Origin: Halomonas sp. QHL1
Lineage (GTDB): Bacteria > Pseudomonadota > Gammaproteobacteria > Pseudomonadales > Halomonadaceae
DNA length: 64,000 nucleotides
NCBI RefSeq assembly: GCF_001882345.1
Contig: NZ_MINL01000001.1
Span: 2,441,705 to 2,505,704 of the forward strand
Reading direction: 5' to 3'
Position 1 is the first letter of the stretch. Each line of letters begins with the position of its first letter. The translations under genes and the position numbers were made by a program. Below, piece after piece: positions 1 to 9,717 of this stretch. The notes below the pieces were generated by a model, which was not told the origin of the DNA, searched no databases, and worked only from the letters and a program-made list of their open reading frames with translations.

Positions 1-159
1 CATGCTTACTGGCTGCTGAGTGAAACGCCACATAGCATCATGAACATCAGTCTGGCCTGTGGCTTTGCTTCCCCTTCGAGCTTCAGTCGCGCCTTTCGCC
101 TCCACTACGGCTCAACACCCAGCCAATTGCGTCAGCAAGCAGTGTCGAATCGTGCATAG
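1..159 (+). CDS. AraC/GlxA-type transcriptional regulator, C-terminal end only
   Basis: The reading frame is open from the first base and ends with a TAG stop at 157-159. The 52 visible residues contain the second helix-turn-helix of an AraC-family activator: ISLACGFASPSSFSRAFR followed by the usual YGSTPSQLR motif. The gene starts outside the window. Regulators of this type that sit beside carnitine or choline genes often belong to the GlxA/CdhR/GbdR group. The next gene is a butyrobetaine-type dioxygenase, so control of that gene is plausible, but this is inference from position only. Confidence 0.85.
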   Translation, partial: HAYWLLSETPHSIMNISLACGFASPSSFSRAFRLHYGSTPSQLRQQAVSNRA

Positions 160-238
160 TTAGTGTCGAATCCTGCCGCGAATTACATCTCCCTGACAGG
201 CATCCTAAGTGACATAACCAATCGCCTAGGAGACCAAA

Positions 239-1471
239 ATGTCCCAAGCACTTCCTCTTACACCTGACTACGATGTTTGGCCCATTGAGGCCAATCTCAA
301 ACAGGTATTCTTCAAGCCGCGCGTATTGACGGTATCCTGGAGCGACGGACGTGAGAGTCGCTACCACAGCATCTGGTTGCGTGAAAACGCCGCTGATGAG
401 ACGACTGTTAATCCAGCGACTCGTGAAAGCATACTCGATCTTTCTACCTTACCCAGTTGGCCTGAGATTGCCGGTGCCGAAATCGATGAAACCGGTGCAC
501 TGTGCGTAGACTTTGCTCCTGAAGGACGGCGCTTGCGCTTCCACCCCGGCTGGCTTCGAGCCCACGACTACGACAATACTGGCGATCCAGAAGTACCGTT
601 AGTCCCGGTAAAGACGTGGAAGAGAGACACAGAAGACGGTCCAGACAGCTTGGACGCCACAGGGCTCCTCGACACCGAAGCGGGTAGTGAGGCAGAGGAG
701 TCAATTCTCGCTCCTGCTCTTTCAAGCATCCTGGGCAAGGGGTTAGTACGCCTGCGCAACCTACCCACCGAGCCCGACTCACTCGAAGTGATAGCCCGGC
801 GCATCGGTCCAGTAAGGCCCACCAACTTTGGCATGCTATTCAACGTCAAAGCCAAACCGAACCCAGACTCCAACGCTTACACGTCCATCGCCCTGCCCCC
901 CCACGTCGACCTGCCGACCCGAGAGTACCAGCCGGGTATGCAAATGCTGCATTGCTTAGAAAACAGCGTAGAAGGTGGCGAGGCCGTAATGCTCGACGGC
1001 TTCGCTGTGGCCGAGGCACTCCGCGAGCGTCACCCTCAGGTCTTTACCACCCTGACCCGAGTGCGCTGGTGCTTTGCTAATACCGCCAAGACCACCGATT
1101 ACGTTTGGTACTCGCCGATAATTCGCATTGATGAGCGCGGTGAGCTGTGTGAGGTACGCATAGCTGACTTTTTGCGTGGACCGTTGCAAACCGACTTCGA
1201 GGACGTAGAACCTGCCTACGAAGCGCTAATGGTTCTACAGAAAATGCTGCACGATCCCAAATTCGCCATCCGTTTCACCTACAAGCCGGGCGACCTAGTA
1301 ATATTTGACAACCGACGGCTGCTCCATGCCCGCGACGCTTTTGAAGGCACAAGCGGCCATCGCTGGCTGCAGGGCTGCTACATGGAGCGTGACGAGATCC
1401 GCTCCCGCTACCGTATGATTAAGCGTGCCTACCAACAGCGTAAAGTAACCGCCGAGGCATCATTAGCTTGA
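239..1471 (+). CDS. Gamma-butyrobetaine dioxygenase-like Fe(II)/2-oxoglutarate oxygenase
   Basis: The 410-residue product has the two-part architecture of gamma-butyrobetaine hydroxylases: an N-terminal DUF971-type domain (about residues 25-110, with the SIWLRENA motif) and a TauD-type oxygenase domain. The iron ligands are visible as H222-x-D224 and H363, and R375 is the expected 2-oxoglutarate-binding arginine. The family oxidises gamma-butyrobetaine to L-carnitine in the cytoplasm; close paralogues act on trimethyllysine or other quaternary amines, so the substrate is not certain. The start is preceded by AGGAG at a good distance. It follows an AraC-type regulator tail on the same strand and is followed by a long stretch with no gene. 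Confidence 0.85.
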   Translation: MSQALPLTPDYDVWPIEANLKQVFFKPRVLTVSWSDGRESRYHSIWLRENAADETTVNPATRESILDLSTLPSWPEIAGAEIDETGALCVDFAPEGRRLRFHPGWLRAHDYDNTGDPEVPLVPVKTWKRDTEDGPDSLDATGLLDTEAGSEAEESILAPALSSILGKGLVRLRNLPTEPDSLEVIARRIGPVRPTNFGMLFNVKAKPNPDSNAYTSIALPPHVDLPTREYQPGMQMLHCLENSVEGGEAVMLDGFAVAEALRERHPQVFTTLTRVRWCFANTAKTTDYVWYSPIIRIDERGELCEVRIADFLRGPLQTDFEDVEPAYEALMVLQKMLHDPKFAIRFTYKPGDLVIFDNRRLLHARDAFEGTSGHRWLQGCYMERDEIRSRYRMIKRAYQQRKVTAEASLA

Positions 1472-2014
1472 ATGAAATTAATGGCATCATTAGACGCTTT
1501 GAAGCCGTGCAGGCAATATGGAAGATGTAAGCTGACCCGAAGCACATACATATACACAACATTATGCCCTTAAAAAGCCGGTAGTCATTAAAAAATGGTT
1601 AGCTTAAATGTGAGAACAGGGCATGGCGAGCACCCTTTGGGAACACGCCAAAAGGCATGCATTGGCGAAAAAGCTCATTGTTATTTTCATTGGATCCGCG
1701 CTGCCAGGGACTATGGGGAACAGCGGGGTAAATGGCAGTACCAATTCGCTAAGTAATCTCGGCGTGTTTAAACATCCCTCACCCATTATCGTAGGCCTTG
1801 TATAGCCGCTGCATCCTCTGGATCTCGTTTAGCCTTTCGCTAAATCCCACTGCCGCCACAATGACCGTCGTACCACCCTGCTTTATTACCATTTTTAATC
1901 GCTCTGCGGTCGGCTAGTGTGCCGACGGCAGAGCGATTATTGGAGGGTACCGGCGCTGGCCCTCCTTCCTCTACTGTGTGATCCAAAGCGCTGCGGTTAT
2001 TCAAGGAACCCAGG
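1472..2014. other. Intergenic stretch, no gene recognised
   Basis: No credible coding sequence was found on either strand; the short open frames here lack ribosome binding sites and resemble no family I know. The stretch contains the diverged direct repeat listed at 1560-1650 and ends at a solo IS end. It looks like an old recombination or insertion scar. Confidence 0.5.
1560..1650 (+). repeat. Diverged direct repeat A (partner at 61561-61660)
   Basis: This segment aligns in the same orientation with 61561-61660, next to the tRNA-Arg gene. Shared blocks include CATTRTGCCCT, AGCCG, AGTCATT, GTGAGAAC and GCATGGCG followed by AGCACC or GGCACC. I judge it by eye to be roughly three quarters identical over about 75 bases, with small gaps. 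The two copies lie about 60 kb apart and could be remnants of recombination sites or copies of one integrase-associated sequence. Confidence 0.5.
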
Positions 2015-2055
2015 GTATAAGGCCTGGAGGTGTCTACGAAACCTGGGGCGATTCA
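2015..2055. repeat. Solo end of an IS3-family element
   Basis: The 41 bases from GTATAAGG to GGGGCGATTCA match the right end of the complete IS at 41531-41571 with a single mismatch (GGCCTGGAGG here, GGCCTAGAGG there). No transposase remains on either side, so this is an orphan terminal inverted repeat. It lies about 120 bases upstream of hicA and may mark a past insertion and deletion. Confidence 0.85.
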
Positions 2056-2178
2056 ATCCAGATGGCAGCAAATTCTACGCCATCTTTGCAGCTCAACCCA
2101 GTGCGTAGAACTTGATGCAATGCTGAGTGACGACTAAGATTCTTCCAATAAGCTCATAGTACCAAAAAGCAGTACTAA

Positions 2179-2439
2179 ATGAAGTTGAAACGCAAGCACG
2201 CGAAAACACTGGCCGCCATCTTTAGTCGTCCTGTTTCAGACACCATCGCATGGAGTGACATAGAATCTCTGTTCGTGGCGCTTGGTGCTGGGGTTAATGA
2301 GCGCGAAGGCTCGCGCATCGCAGTTGTGCTGTTCGGCGAAGTGCGCGTATTTCACCGTCCGCACCCATCGCCAGATACAGACAAGGGTGCCGTTGCCAGT
2401 ATCCGTAAGTGGTTAGAAGAGAATGGAGAAGCCCCATGA
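2179..2439 (+). CDS. hicA: HicA-type toxin (mRNA interferase)
   Basis: The 86-residue protein has the compact double-stranded-RNA-binding-like fold expected of HicA. It shows the motifs EREGSR and VFHRPHPSP and the ending IRKWLEENG typical of the proteobacterial subgroup, with the catalytic histidine expected in the FHRPHP segment. HicA cleaves mRNA and halts translation unless bound by HicB. The stop codon overlaps the hicB start (ATGA), which shows translational coupling in the usual toxin-first order. A solo IS end lies shortly upstream and may have brought or changed the promoter. Confidence 0.88.
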   Translation: MKLKRKHAKTLAAIFSRPVSDTIAWSDIESLFVALGAGVNEREGSRIAVVLFGEVRVFHRPHPSPDTDKGAVASIRKWLEENGEAP

Positions 2440-2771
2440 ACAACATCATGGCTATCGACGGCTATCGCGCCGTGATTCAATACGATCCAGAGGTTGAAAT
2501 GTTTCGCGGAGAGTTCGTCGGACTTAACGGCGGCGCCGATTTCTACGCCGACAGTGTCTCCGATCTTCGCAAGGAAGGCCGGGTATCCCTCCGCATTTTT
2601 CTTGAAGAGTGCGAGCGCCTCGGTATTCAGCCATCCAAGTCCTATTCGGGCAAGTTCCAGGTTCGCCTGCCTGCTGAAATTCACGAGCATGCAGTAGATG
2701 CTGCTACTGCTAGGGGGCAGAGTCTAAACCAGTTTGTGGCAACCGCCATCGAACATGAAATTTATACCTAA
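2436..2771 (+). CDS. hicB: HicB-type antitoxin
   Basis: The 111-residue product starts at the ATG that overlaps the hicA stop; a longer in-frame start at 2409 would lie inside hicA and is not needed. The N-terminal half is the partially degraded RNase H-like HicB domain (YRAVIQYDPEVEMFRGEF, then a DFYADSV segment). The C-terminal half is a ribbon-helix-helix DNA-binding segment (KFQVRLPAEIHEHAVDAA then QSLNQFVATAI). HicB neutralises HicA and represses the operon. Confidence 0.9.
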   Translation: MNNIMAIDGYRAVIQYDPEVEMFRGEFVGLNGGADFYADSVSDLRKEGRVSLRIFLEECERLGIQPSKSYSGKFQVRLPAEIHEHAVDAATARGQSLNQFVATAIEHEIYT

Positions 2772-3019
2772 TACCAACCCCGGTTTTGCCTACTAGCACC
2801 AGAAAGCTGGACGGATCAGAAGAGCTTTGCCGCCATTGAGTCATAAGAGACAAGCGACAAGAAGAAACATAAAAAGGTCTCAATAACAGATTATCGTCTG
2901 ACCAAGCCGTAATCTTACAGCCAGTTCGGCAGCGCTGGGCAATAGAGAATTGTCTCGTGATCTCCTCAGATTCGATGACATACCTAGGTGCCGTTGCCCC
3001 CGGTACGGGGCTTTCTAAA

Positions 3020-3214
3020 TTAAGCTGCTTTTTCGGCAGTGCTGTCTAACACTCGCTGCGCATTTTCACTGCCTAATGTGGCTTCAGAAAGTGCTTCCTC
3101 AATTAATGCGCTGGTCACGGGATTTATTTTGCCGCCTTCATATCGACGAATATTTTCAAGTAACGCCAAAATTCGCTCAAAATGACCCTGTTGCTGTTCA
3201 AAGTGGTTAATCAT
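3020..3214 (-). CDS. Small hypothetical protein (64 aa)
   Basis: I do not recognise this family. The start is supported by a strong Shine-Dalgarno sequence (GAGGAGGGGG, about five bases before the ATG on the minus strand). The product is hydrophilic and largely predicted helical (HFERILALLENIRRY, then SALIEEALSEATLGSE), with no membrane segment or cysteine. It stands alone between hicAB and a decayed IS3 element. The strong ribosome binding site and biased composition suggest a real expressed gene; no function can be assigned. Confidence 0.6.
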   Translation of the reverse strand: MINHFEQQQGHFERILALLENIRRYEGGKINPVTSALIEEALSEATLGSENAQRVLDSTAEKAA

Positions 3215-3756
3215 TGCTACCCCCTCCTCTACTTAATTTTTAATTTTTGCGTCATGGCTTCACAAATCACTGCGTTTATACATATTGCTTATTATTGAAG
3301 TGGCTTCGGGTTTGCTTGCCCGATTTATTCCCGTCAATCTCTATGCCAGCCGCTCTGAGGCTACCTTTTACGCTACCACTTAGTAACCAAGTGAAACAAA
3401 AAGTATATGAAGAGTAATTTAAAAAGGCTAATAAAAACTCAAGCTAATCTCATCAGTTATACAAGAGTTACCTCGCACTTGAATTACGGGGTAACTCGCG
3501 CATAACTAATGGAGTATGCTCGTAAGCGCCCTTACATTGACACATTTGACCTAACCGTATTACGCCACTTTTTTGTGATGGCCTCAAAAGCCACGCGCCT
3601 GGGCAGTTGAAAAAGACCTTACCGTTCCTATCCAATAACTGACTAGGTGTAGTTATTTGATAAATTACGCCGATCTTAGGGGCAATTTCGCCGATGACTG
3701 CCTACTGGAAGAGGTAGCCTGCAAGTACCGATAAAGTCTCCTTCACCGCCACGAAG
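3215..3756. other. Intergenic stretch, no gene recognised
   Basis: AT-rich near 3230-3480 and without a credible open reading frame on either strand. The left part presumably carries the promoter of the small minus-strand gene. The right border is the inverted repeat of a decayed IS3 element at 3757. Confidence 0.5.
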
Positions 3757-4551
<795 letters not shown>

Positions 4552-4568
4552 TAACTTCTCTTTAGTAT

Positions 4569-6005
4569 TTAAGTCTCTAGATACACCACGTGACTATGGG
4601 TGTATTCGTAGAGCCCGTGCTTGCCATCGGCTCCACCGATACCCGACTTGCGTACACCAGCATGGAAGCCCTGCATGGCCTCGAAGTTTTCACGGTTGAC
4701 GTAGGTTTCGCCGAAATCTAGCCCACGGCACGCCTTCATGGTGTGTTTAAGACTGCTGGTATAGACGGATGAGGTGAGACCGTATTCGCAGTCGTTGGCC
4801 AGGCCAATAGCCTCGTCTAGGTCATCAACGATCTGAATTGGCAATACCGGACCGAAGATTTCCTGGCGCATAATGGCCATCTCCTGGCGGCAACCAGCCA
4901 ACACCGTAGGTTGATAGTGGTAGCCAGCGCCAAGGTCTGCGATTTTTCCGCCAGTGATAAGCTCGGCCCCTTCTCCCTGGGCGGCTTCAACCATCTGGGC
5001 CACCTTGTCGAGGCCAGCTCGATTGATCAGCGGCCCCATGTCCAGATCGTTCTGGGCAAGCGGATCCCCGTAGCGAGTTGCATCCATGGCCTTGGCCATC
5101 TTCTCAATGAAAGCATCGGCAACACCTCGCTGGACGTAGACTCGCTCGGCGCAGTTACACACCTGGCCACTATTGATGATGCGGGAACCATGAATGGCCT
5201 TCACGGCCAGGTCGATATCGGCGTCATCGAGCACGATCGCCGGGGCCTTGCCGCCCAGCTCTAGATTGAGCTTAGTGATGTTGTCAGCGGCACTTGCCAT
5301 GATCCGCGACCCGGTAGCAACGCTGCCAGTGAAACTGATCATGTCGACCAACGGACTGGAGGTAAGGGCATTACCCGTCGTGGCCCCGCTGCCGCTGACC
5401 ACATTGAAGACCCCTGGCGGCAGTCCCAGCGAATCGACAATCTTAGCGAACTCAAAGCAGTTGTTGGGGGTCTCTTCACTGGGCTTGATGACGATGGAAT
5501 TGCCCGTCACCAGTGCTGGCGCCATCTTGCGGGCGATAAGGAAGAACGGGAAGTTCCAGGGCAAGATTCCCGCGACGACGCCCAGCGGCTTTCGGAACAG
5601 AAATATATTCTCATTGGGACGATCGCTTTCGATGATCTCACCTTCGATCCGGCGCCCCCATTCGGCCATGTAATCCAGATAGTCGGCTGTAAAGTTGACC
5701 TCGACCTCCGCCAAGGCGCTGACCTTGCCCTGCTCTTCGGTAATGACGCGGGCCAAGTGGGGGACGTTTTCACGCAACTTGCTTGCCAAGCGATGTAAAA
5801 AGGCTGCACGTTCCACTGCGGGTCGCGCACCCCATCCTTTCTGAGCCTCACGGGCAGAGACAAGAGCGCGTTCCACGTCAGCGCGGCCGGTTTCCGGAAC
5901 CCGAGACAGTAACGCCTGGTTCGCCGGGTTAAAAACCTCAAGATGGTCGCTCGCCGACTCAAAGGCACCATTAATGTAGTTCTGGTAGGTGATGGGATGG
6001 CTCAT
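4569..6005 (-). CDS. aldA: Lactaldehyde/glycolaldehyde dehydrogenase AldA
   Basis: The 478-residue protein is very close to E. coli AldA (479 residues) along its whole length. Diagnostic segments are TADYLDYMAEWGRR, ILPWNFPFFLIARKMAPAL, LELGGKAPAIVLDDAD, the catalytic cysteine in NSGQVCNCAERV, and the ending GGADGKHGLYEY. AldA oxidises L-lactaldehyde to L-lactate with NAD in the cytoplasm. It is the last gene of the rhamnonate operon, where RhmA upstream would release lactaldehyde, so the role fits the context. The start has AGGAG about six bases upstream. An IS3 remnant lies just downstream. Confidence 0.93.
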   Translation of the reverse strand: MSHPITYQNYINGAFESASDHLEVFNPANQALLSRVPETGRADVERALVSAREAQKGWGARPAVERAAFLHRLASKLRENVPHLARVITEEQGKVSALAEVEVNFTADYLDYMAEWGRRIEGEIIESDRPNENIFLFRKPLGVVAGILPWNFPFFLIARKMAPALVTGNSIVIKPSEETPNNCFEFAKIVDSLGLPPGVFNVVSGSGATTGNALTSSPLVDMISFTGSVATGSRIMASAADNITKLNLELGGKAPAIVLDDADIDLAVKAIHGSRIINSGQVCNCAERVYVQRGVADAFIEKMAKAMDATRYGDPLAQNDLDMGPLINRAGLDKVAQMVEAAQGEGAELITGGKIADLGAGYHYQPTVLAGCRQEMAIMRQEIFGPVLPIQIVDDLDEAIGLANDCEYGLTSSVYTSSLKHTMKACRGLDFGETYVNRENFEAMQGFHAGVRKSGIGGADGKHGLYEYTHSHVVYLET

Positions 6006-6041
6006 GATAAGACTCCTATTATAGTTATGGGTGAAGGTGGT

Positions 6042-6842
6042 TTAGTAGGTCGTCGAGACCGATGCAGCGGAGGCTGTGTCCTTGTAGAGCGCGATGGTTG
6101 CCATGGCCGCCTGACGTAGCAGGCTGATATCAATGCCCACGGCAATGAATTGGCACCCCATCGATTGATACCGGCGGGCATCGGCTTCCACGGGAGCCAA
6201 GATGCCTACCGGTTTGCCAGCTGCCTGGACAGCCTTGATGGCATGTGCGATGGAGGCCTGGACATTCGGGTGCCCAGGATTTCCGGGGTGCCCCATCCCT
6301 ACCGAGAGATCCGCTGGACCGACAAAAACGGCATCCACTCCCGGCGTGGCAGCAATCGCTTCCACATTTTCGATTCCTCGAGGTGACTCCACCTGCACAA
6401 TTAGGCAGAGCTCCTCATGTGCATGTGCCAGGTAGTCCTCAACTCCATCCCAACGAGTCGCGCGGACCAGCCCTCCCCCCACACCACGCATGCCATGCGG
6501 GGGATAGCGCATAGCGCGCACCAGAGAAGCGGCCTGATCGGCGCTCTCGACCATCGGCACCATCAAAGTTTGAGCGCCGATATCCAGTAACTGCTTGATC
6601 AGTGATGGATCGTGATTAACTGTTCGCACTACAGGCGATGAATCATAGGCCGCCACGGCCTGCAACTGAGCGAGAATCGCTGGCACCGTGTTGGGCGCAT
6701 GCTCACCATCGATCAAGAGCCAATCGAATCCGGTGGTTGCTGCGATCTCTGCAGCATAGCCGGTGGCAAAGCCGGCCCACAGACCATATTGGACGTTTTC
6801 ACTGAGTAGTCCTGCCATGAATTCGTTCTTGGGCATTTTCAT
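6042..6842 (-). CDS. rhmA: 2-keto-3-deoxy-L-rhamnonate aldolase (HpcH/HpaI family)
   Basis: The 266-residue product is a class II HpcH/HpaI aldolase, with the motifs IAATTGFDWLLIDGEHAPNT, DIGAQTLMVPMVE, LIVQVES and VDAVFVGPADLSVGMG that match E. coli RhmA (YfaU) closely. RhmA cleaves 2-keto-3-deoxy-L-rhamnonate to pyruvate and L-lactaldehyde using a divalent metal. It sits between the TRAP permease and aldA on the minus strand, in an operon with rhmD, which supplies the substrate. The ATG at 6842 is used; a second ATG two codons later is also possible. Confidence 0.92.
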   Translation of the reverse strand: MKMPKNEFMAGLLSENVQYGLWAGFATGYAAEIAATTGFDWLLIDGEHAPNTVPAILAQLQAVAAYDSSPVVRTVNHDPSLIKQLLDIGAQTLMVPMVESADQAASLVRAMRYPPHGMRGVGGGLVRATRWDGVEDYLAHAHEELCLIVQVESPRGIENVEAIAATPGVDAVFVGPADLSVGMGHPGNPGHPNVQASIAHAIKAVQAAGKPVGILAPVEADARRYQSMGCQFIAVGIDISLLRQAAMATIALYKDTASAASVSTTY

Positions 6843-6866
6843 GATTTAATCCCTATTAAAGAAAAC

Positions 6867-8150
6867 CTAGTCAAAAGCCCCAAGTAATTCAGGCAAGCCA
6901 AGGGTGATCAATGGTACATACATGATGCATAACAGCCCTATCACTAGAACCGTGAAGAAGGGTAGGAGGGGTCGCATCGTCTTCATATAGTCAACTTGAG
7001 CAATTTTGCACCCCATCAAGATGATTAACGCGACTGGTGGTGTCAGTGACCCAAGCAGTAGTGCCACTATCACCACGATTGAGAAGTGAATCATATCGAA
7101 TCCGAACATCTGAGCGATGGGGGTTAAGATGGGCACGACAAGGATTAAAGCTGATATGGTTTCTACAAACATACCTATCAGTATCAATGCTAAAACAATG
7201 AGCATTAAGACGATAGCTGGCTCGTTAGTAACACTAGATAGCCAAGCGGCCATAGCGGCTGGCACGCCCTGACGGGCAATTATCCAGCTAAATAAGGCTG
7301 CACTACCGAGAATAATTAAAATACTGGCGGATGTGATTGCAGACTGATAGGCAAAGCGATAAGTCTTCTTAAAGTTGAGACGATGGGTAAATAAACCAAA
7401 GCAAAGACCATATACGACCGCCACAATCCCAGCTTCAGTAGGCGTAAATAAGCCACTTTGGATGCCACCGACGATAATCACTGGCATAACCAGTGCTGGA
7501 GCTGCCTTTAAAAACACTCTGACTGTTTCTTTGAAGCTAGCTCGAGTATGACGAGGGGCGCCTATTTCATCAGCCTTCCAGTAAACTACTATCATCATGA
7601 TAAAAGCTAGGAACAAGCCGGGTATTATTCCGGCCAGAAATAGAGTGCCAATGGATAATCCTGTCATGGCACCATAAATCACCATAAGTAAACTAGGAGG
7701 AATAATGGGACCTAGGATTGCTGACGCTGCGGTAATGACTACTGCCCACTCAGGACGATATCCCTCCTTTTTCATGGCTGGTATCATCATCCCGCCAACG
7801 GCAGCAACATCGGCCGATGCAGAACCCGATATTCCAGAAAAAAGAACACTTGTCATGATATTGACTTGGCCAAGCCCACCACGTATATGGCCAACTAAGG
7901 AACGTGAGAAACCAACAATGGCTGACGTGATGCCACCATAGTTCATCAAGTTTCCAGCGAATATATACAATGGGATGGCAAGCAGAGGAAAGCTATCTAG
8001 CGAACTGAAGAAACGCTGAGGGAGCACTAGTAACGGAACCCCCCCATCAATAATGAGTACAGCGACTGCACTCAGTCCCATTGCAAAAGCAATCGGTATA
8101 CCCAGCGCGAGAAGAGCTGTAAACAAACAGAACATCAAAGCAACAATCAT
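6867..8150 (-). CDS. TRAP transporter large permease (DctM), rhamnonate operon
   Basis: The 427-residue membrane protein has the many hydrophobic segments of the DctM subunit and family motifs such as GISGSASADVAAVG, EGYRPEWAVVITAAS, IIPPSLLMVIYG and FTPTEAGIVAVVYG. It forms the sodium-driven channel part of a tripartite ATP-independent periplasmic transporter in the inner membrane. Its ATG overlaps the end of the small permease gene by four bases. Placement between the binding protein gene and rhmA points to L-rhamnonate or a related sugar acid as substrate (inference). Confidence 0.92.
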   Translation of the reverse strand: MIVALMFCLFTALLALGIPIAFAMGLSAVAVLIIDGGVPLLVLPQRFFSSLDSFPLLAIPLYIFAGNLMNYGGITSAIVGFSRSLVGHIRGGLGQVNIMTSVLFSGISGSASADVAAVGGMMIPAMKKEGYRPEWAVVITAASAILGPIIPPSLLMVIYGAMTGLSIGTLFLAGIIPGLFLAFIMMIVVYWKADEIGAPRHTRASFKETVRVFLKAAPALVMPVIIVGGIQSGLFTPTEAGIVAVVYGLCFGLFTHRLNFKKTYRFAYQSAITSASILIILGSAALFSWIIARQGVPAAMAAWLSSVTNEPAIVLMLIVLALILIGMFVETISALILVVPILTPIAQMFGFDMIHFSIVVIVALLLGSLTPPVALIILMGCKIAQVDYMKTMRPLLPFFTVLVIGLLCIMYVPLITLGLPELLGAFD

Positions 8151-8626
8151 ATTGTTTTCCCTGGGTCTGACGGCTCTTGAATTTCTTTTCCCCGAACGAG
8201 GAAAGCAACAATCGTAAGAATGCTACCCAAGGGTATTGGGGCGTATAGCCATGCCCGGGATATACCCAGTGAAGGCTGCAAGGTTCCAAGAGACCGCTCC
8301 ATAAATAAGTATCCCCAATACGCCAAGGTTGCACAGAATATGATGGATAAAATGGATACGGTGATTTGCCTAAAGGTTTCAAGACCAGGGTTTTTAAAGT
8401 GAAATAGTTCCACTTTAATTTCTTGATACTTGTAGACCACCACAGGAGTTCCCATCAGTACCAACCAAACGAGGAGCATTCTCACCACTTCTTCTGTCCA
8501 AAAAAGTGGTAACCCCAAAAGAAAACGGTTGATCACCTGAATGAAAATCAGAACCATGATCGCCGCAAAGATGGCGACGACCATGGCTCCCAAGGTGGCA
8601 AATGCATGATCCAGGTAACGACGCAT
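8147..8626 (-). CDS. TRAP transporter small permease (DctQ), rhamnonate operon
   Basis: A DctQ-type protein with about four membrane helices, beginning MRRYLDHAFATLGAM and containing the conserved FWTEEVVRMLLVWLVLMG segment. I choose the ATG at 8626 (159 residues) because it has a strong ribosome binding site (GGGAGGAG, seven bases upstream). A longer frame from 8659 would overlap the dctP gene and has no such site. The gene overlaps dctM by four bases, so the two permease subunits are translationally coupled. Confidence 0.9.
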   Translation of the reverse strand: MRRYLDHAFATLGAMVVAIFAAIMVLIFIQVINRFLLGLPLFWTEEVVRMLLVWLVLMGTPVVVYKYQEIKVELFHFKNPGLETFRQITVSILSIIFCATLAYWGYLFMERSLGTLQPSLGISRAWLYAPIPLGSILTIVAFLVRGKEIQEPSDPGKTI

Positions 8627-8645
8627 TTGCACGCTCCTCCCTATC

Positions 8646-9650
8646 TCATTCTTGCCCAATGGAATTTAGAAGTTCAGTGGCATTGATGTCAGCTGCAAAC
8701 TCTTCACGAAAGCTAGCTGAAGCCTCTTGGAAAGGCTCTTGTTTAACCTCATTAATGGCAATTCCTTCTTCTGCCAGTTTTTCGAACCAATTTTCCTCAC
8801 GCTCTGGCCACTCGCTGCGCTGCATCTCTGCCGCTTCGATCGCGGCACGGGTCACTGCCTCACGATCGCTATCAGAAAGGTTGTTGTAGAAATTTTCGTT
8901 AATAGCAAAACTACCATCGAAGAGAATATGTCGGGTTTTTGAGAGAGAGTCGGCGACTTCAAAGATCCGGAAGGTATAACCAACTTCTGGGGTTCCTTCC
9001 ATCGCATCTACAAGACCCGTCTGCATGGCCGTATAAACCTCGGGCATTGGAACGGGAGTTGGCTGAGCATCAAGTGAAGAAAAAGTGCCGACGAAAACAG
9101 GTGACTCAGGCACACGTATTTTCAAGTCTTCAAAGTCTTCGGGTGTTTCAATAACATCTTCTGCCAAGTAGGTATCGCGATAGCCTGCCAAAATCCAATT
9201 AAGCGGTCTGACGCCGGAGGTATCCACCAACTGCTCAATTAGTTTATCGCCAATTTCACCTTGGACAACATTATTCCAATGTTCAACGTCACGATAAAGG
9301 AAGGGAAGTGTCAATAGTCCGAACTCAGGTACATAATTCGCGTAAAGTCCAGATTCTCCATATCCCATTTCTAATGTGCCTAGTTCAACAGACTCAATTA
9401 TTTCTCTCTGCCCTCCCATTTGCCCAGCTGGGAGAATTTCAACTTTGACGTTTCCATCGCTATATTCACTAGCTAAATCGCGAAAACGCTCGGCAGCGAG
9501 ATGCTGCTCTGATTCAGTAGGAAGGTGGTGTGCAAAACTTATTGTTGTTTCTGCCATGGCAGCCCCAAACGGAGCAGCAAGTAATACACTTGCTATACCA
9601 AGGTTCAATTGAAAGCGTACTTTTGCACTGGCGTGGTAATTTGTTTTCAT
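8646..9650 (-). CDS. TRAP transporter periplasmic binding protein (DctP), rhamnonate operon
   Basis: The 334-residue product starts with a signal peptide (hydrophobic IASVLLAAPFGAAMA, likely cut after AMA). It continues with the DctP fold: LGTLEMGYGESGLYANYVP, DLKIRVPESPVFVG with the carboxylate-binding arginine, and the AMQTGLVDAMEGTPE region. It delivers a sugar-acid ligand to the DctQM permease. The ATG has AGGAG upstream. It follows rhmD in the same operon, so L-rhamnonate is the likely ligand. Confidence 0.92.
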   Translation of the reverse strand: MKTNYHASAKVRFQLNLGIASVLLAAPFGAAMAETTISFAHHLPTESEQHLAAERFRDLASEYSDGNVKVEILPAGQMGGQREIIESVELGTLEMGYGESGLYANYVPEFGLLTLPFLYRDVEHWNNVVQGEIGDKLIEQLVDTSGVRPLNWILAGYRDTYLAEDVIETPEDFEDLKIRVPESPVFVGTFSSLDAQPTPVPMPEVYTAMQTGLVDAMEGTPEVGYTFRIFEVADSLSKTRHILFDGSFAINENFYNNLSDSDREAVTRAAIEAAEMQRSEWPEREENWFEKLAEEGIAINEVKQEPFQEASASFREEFAADINATELLNSIGQE

Positions 9651-9717
9651 TGTGTACTCCTAGGTTTTAGTTACTACATCCCACTGCGATGGGTCTTTCT
9701 ACGATTTAAGAAGTAAT

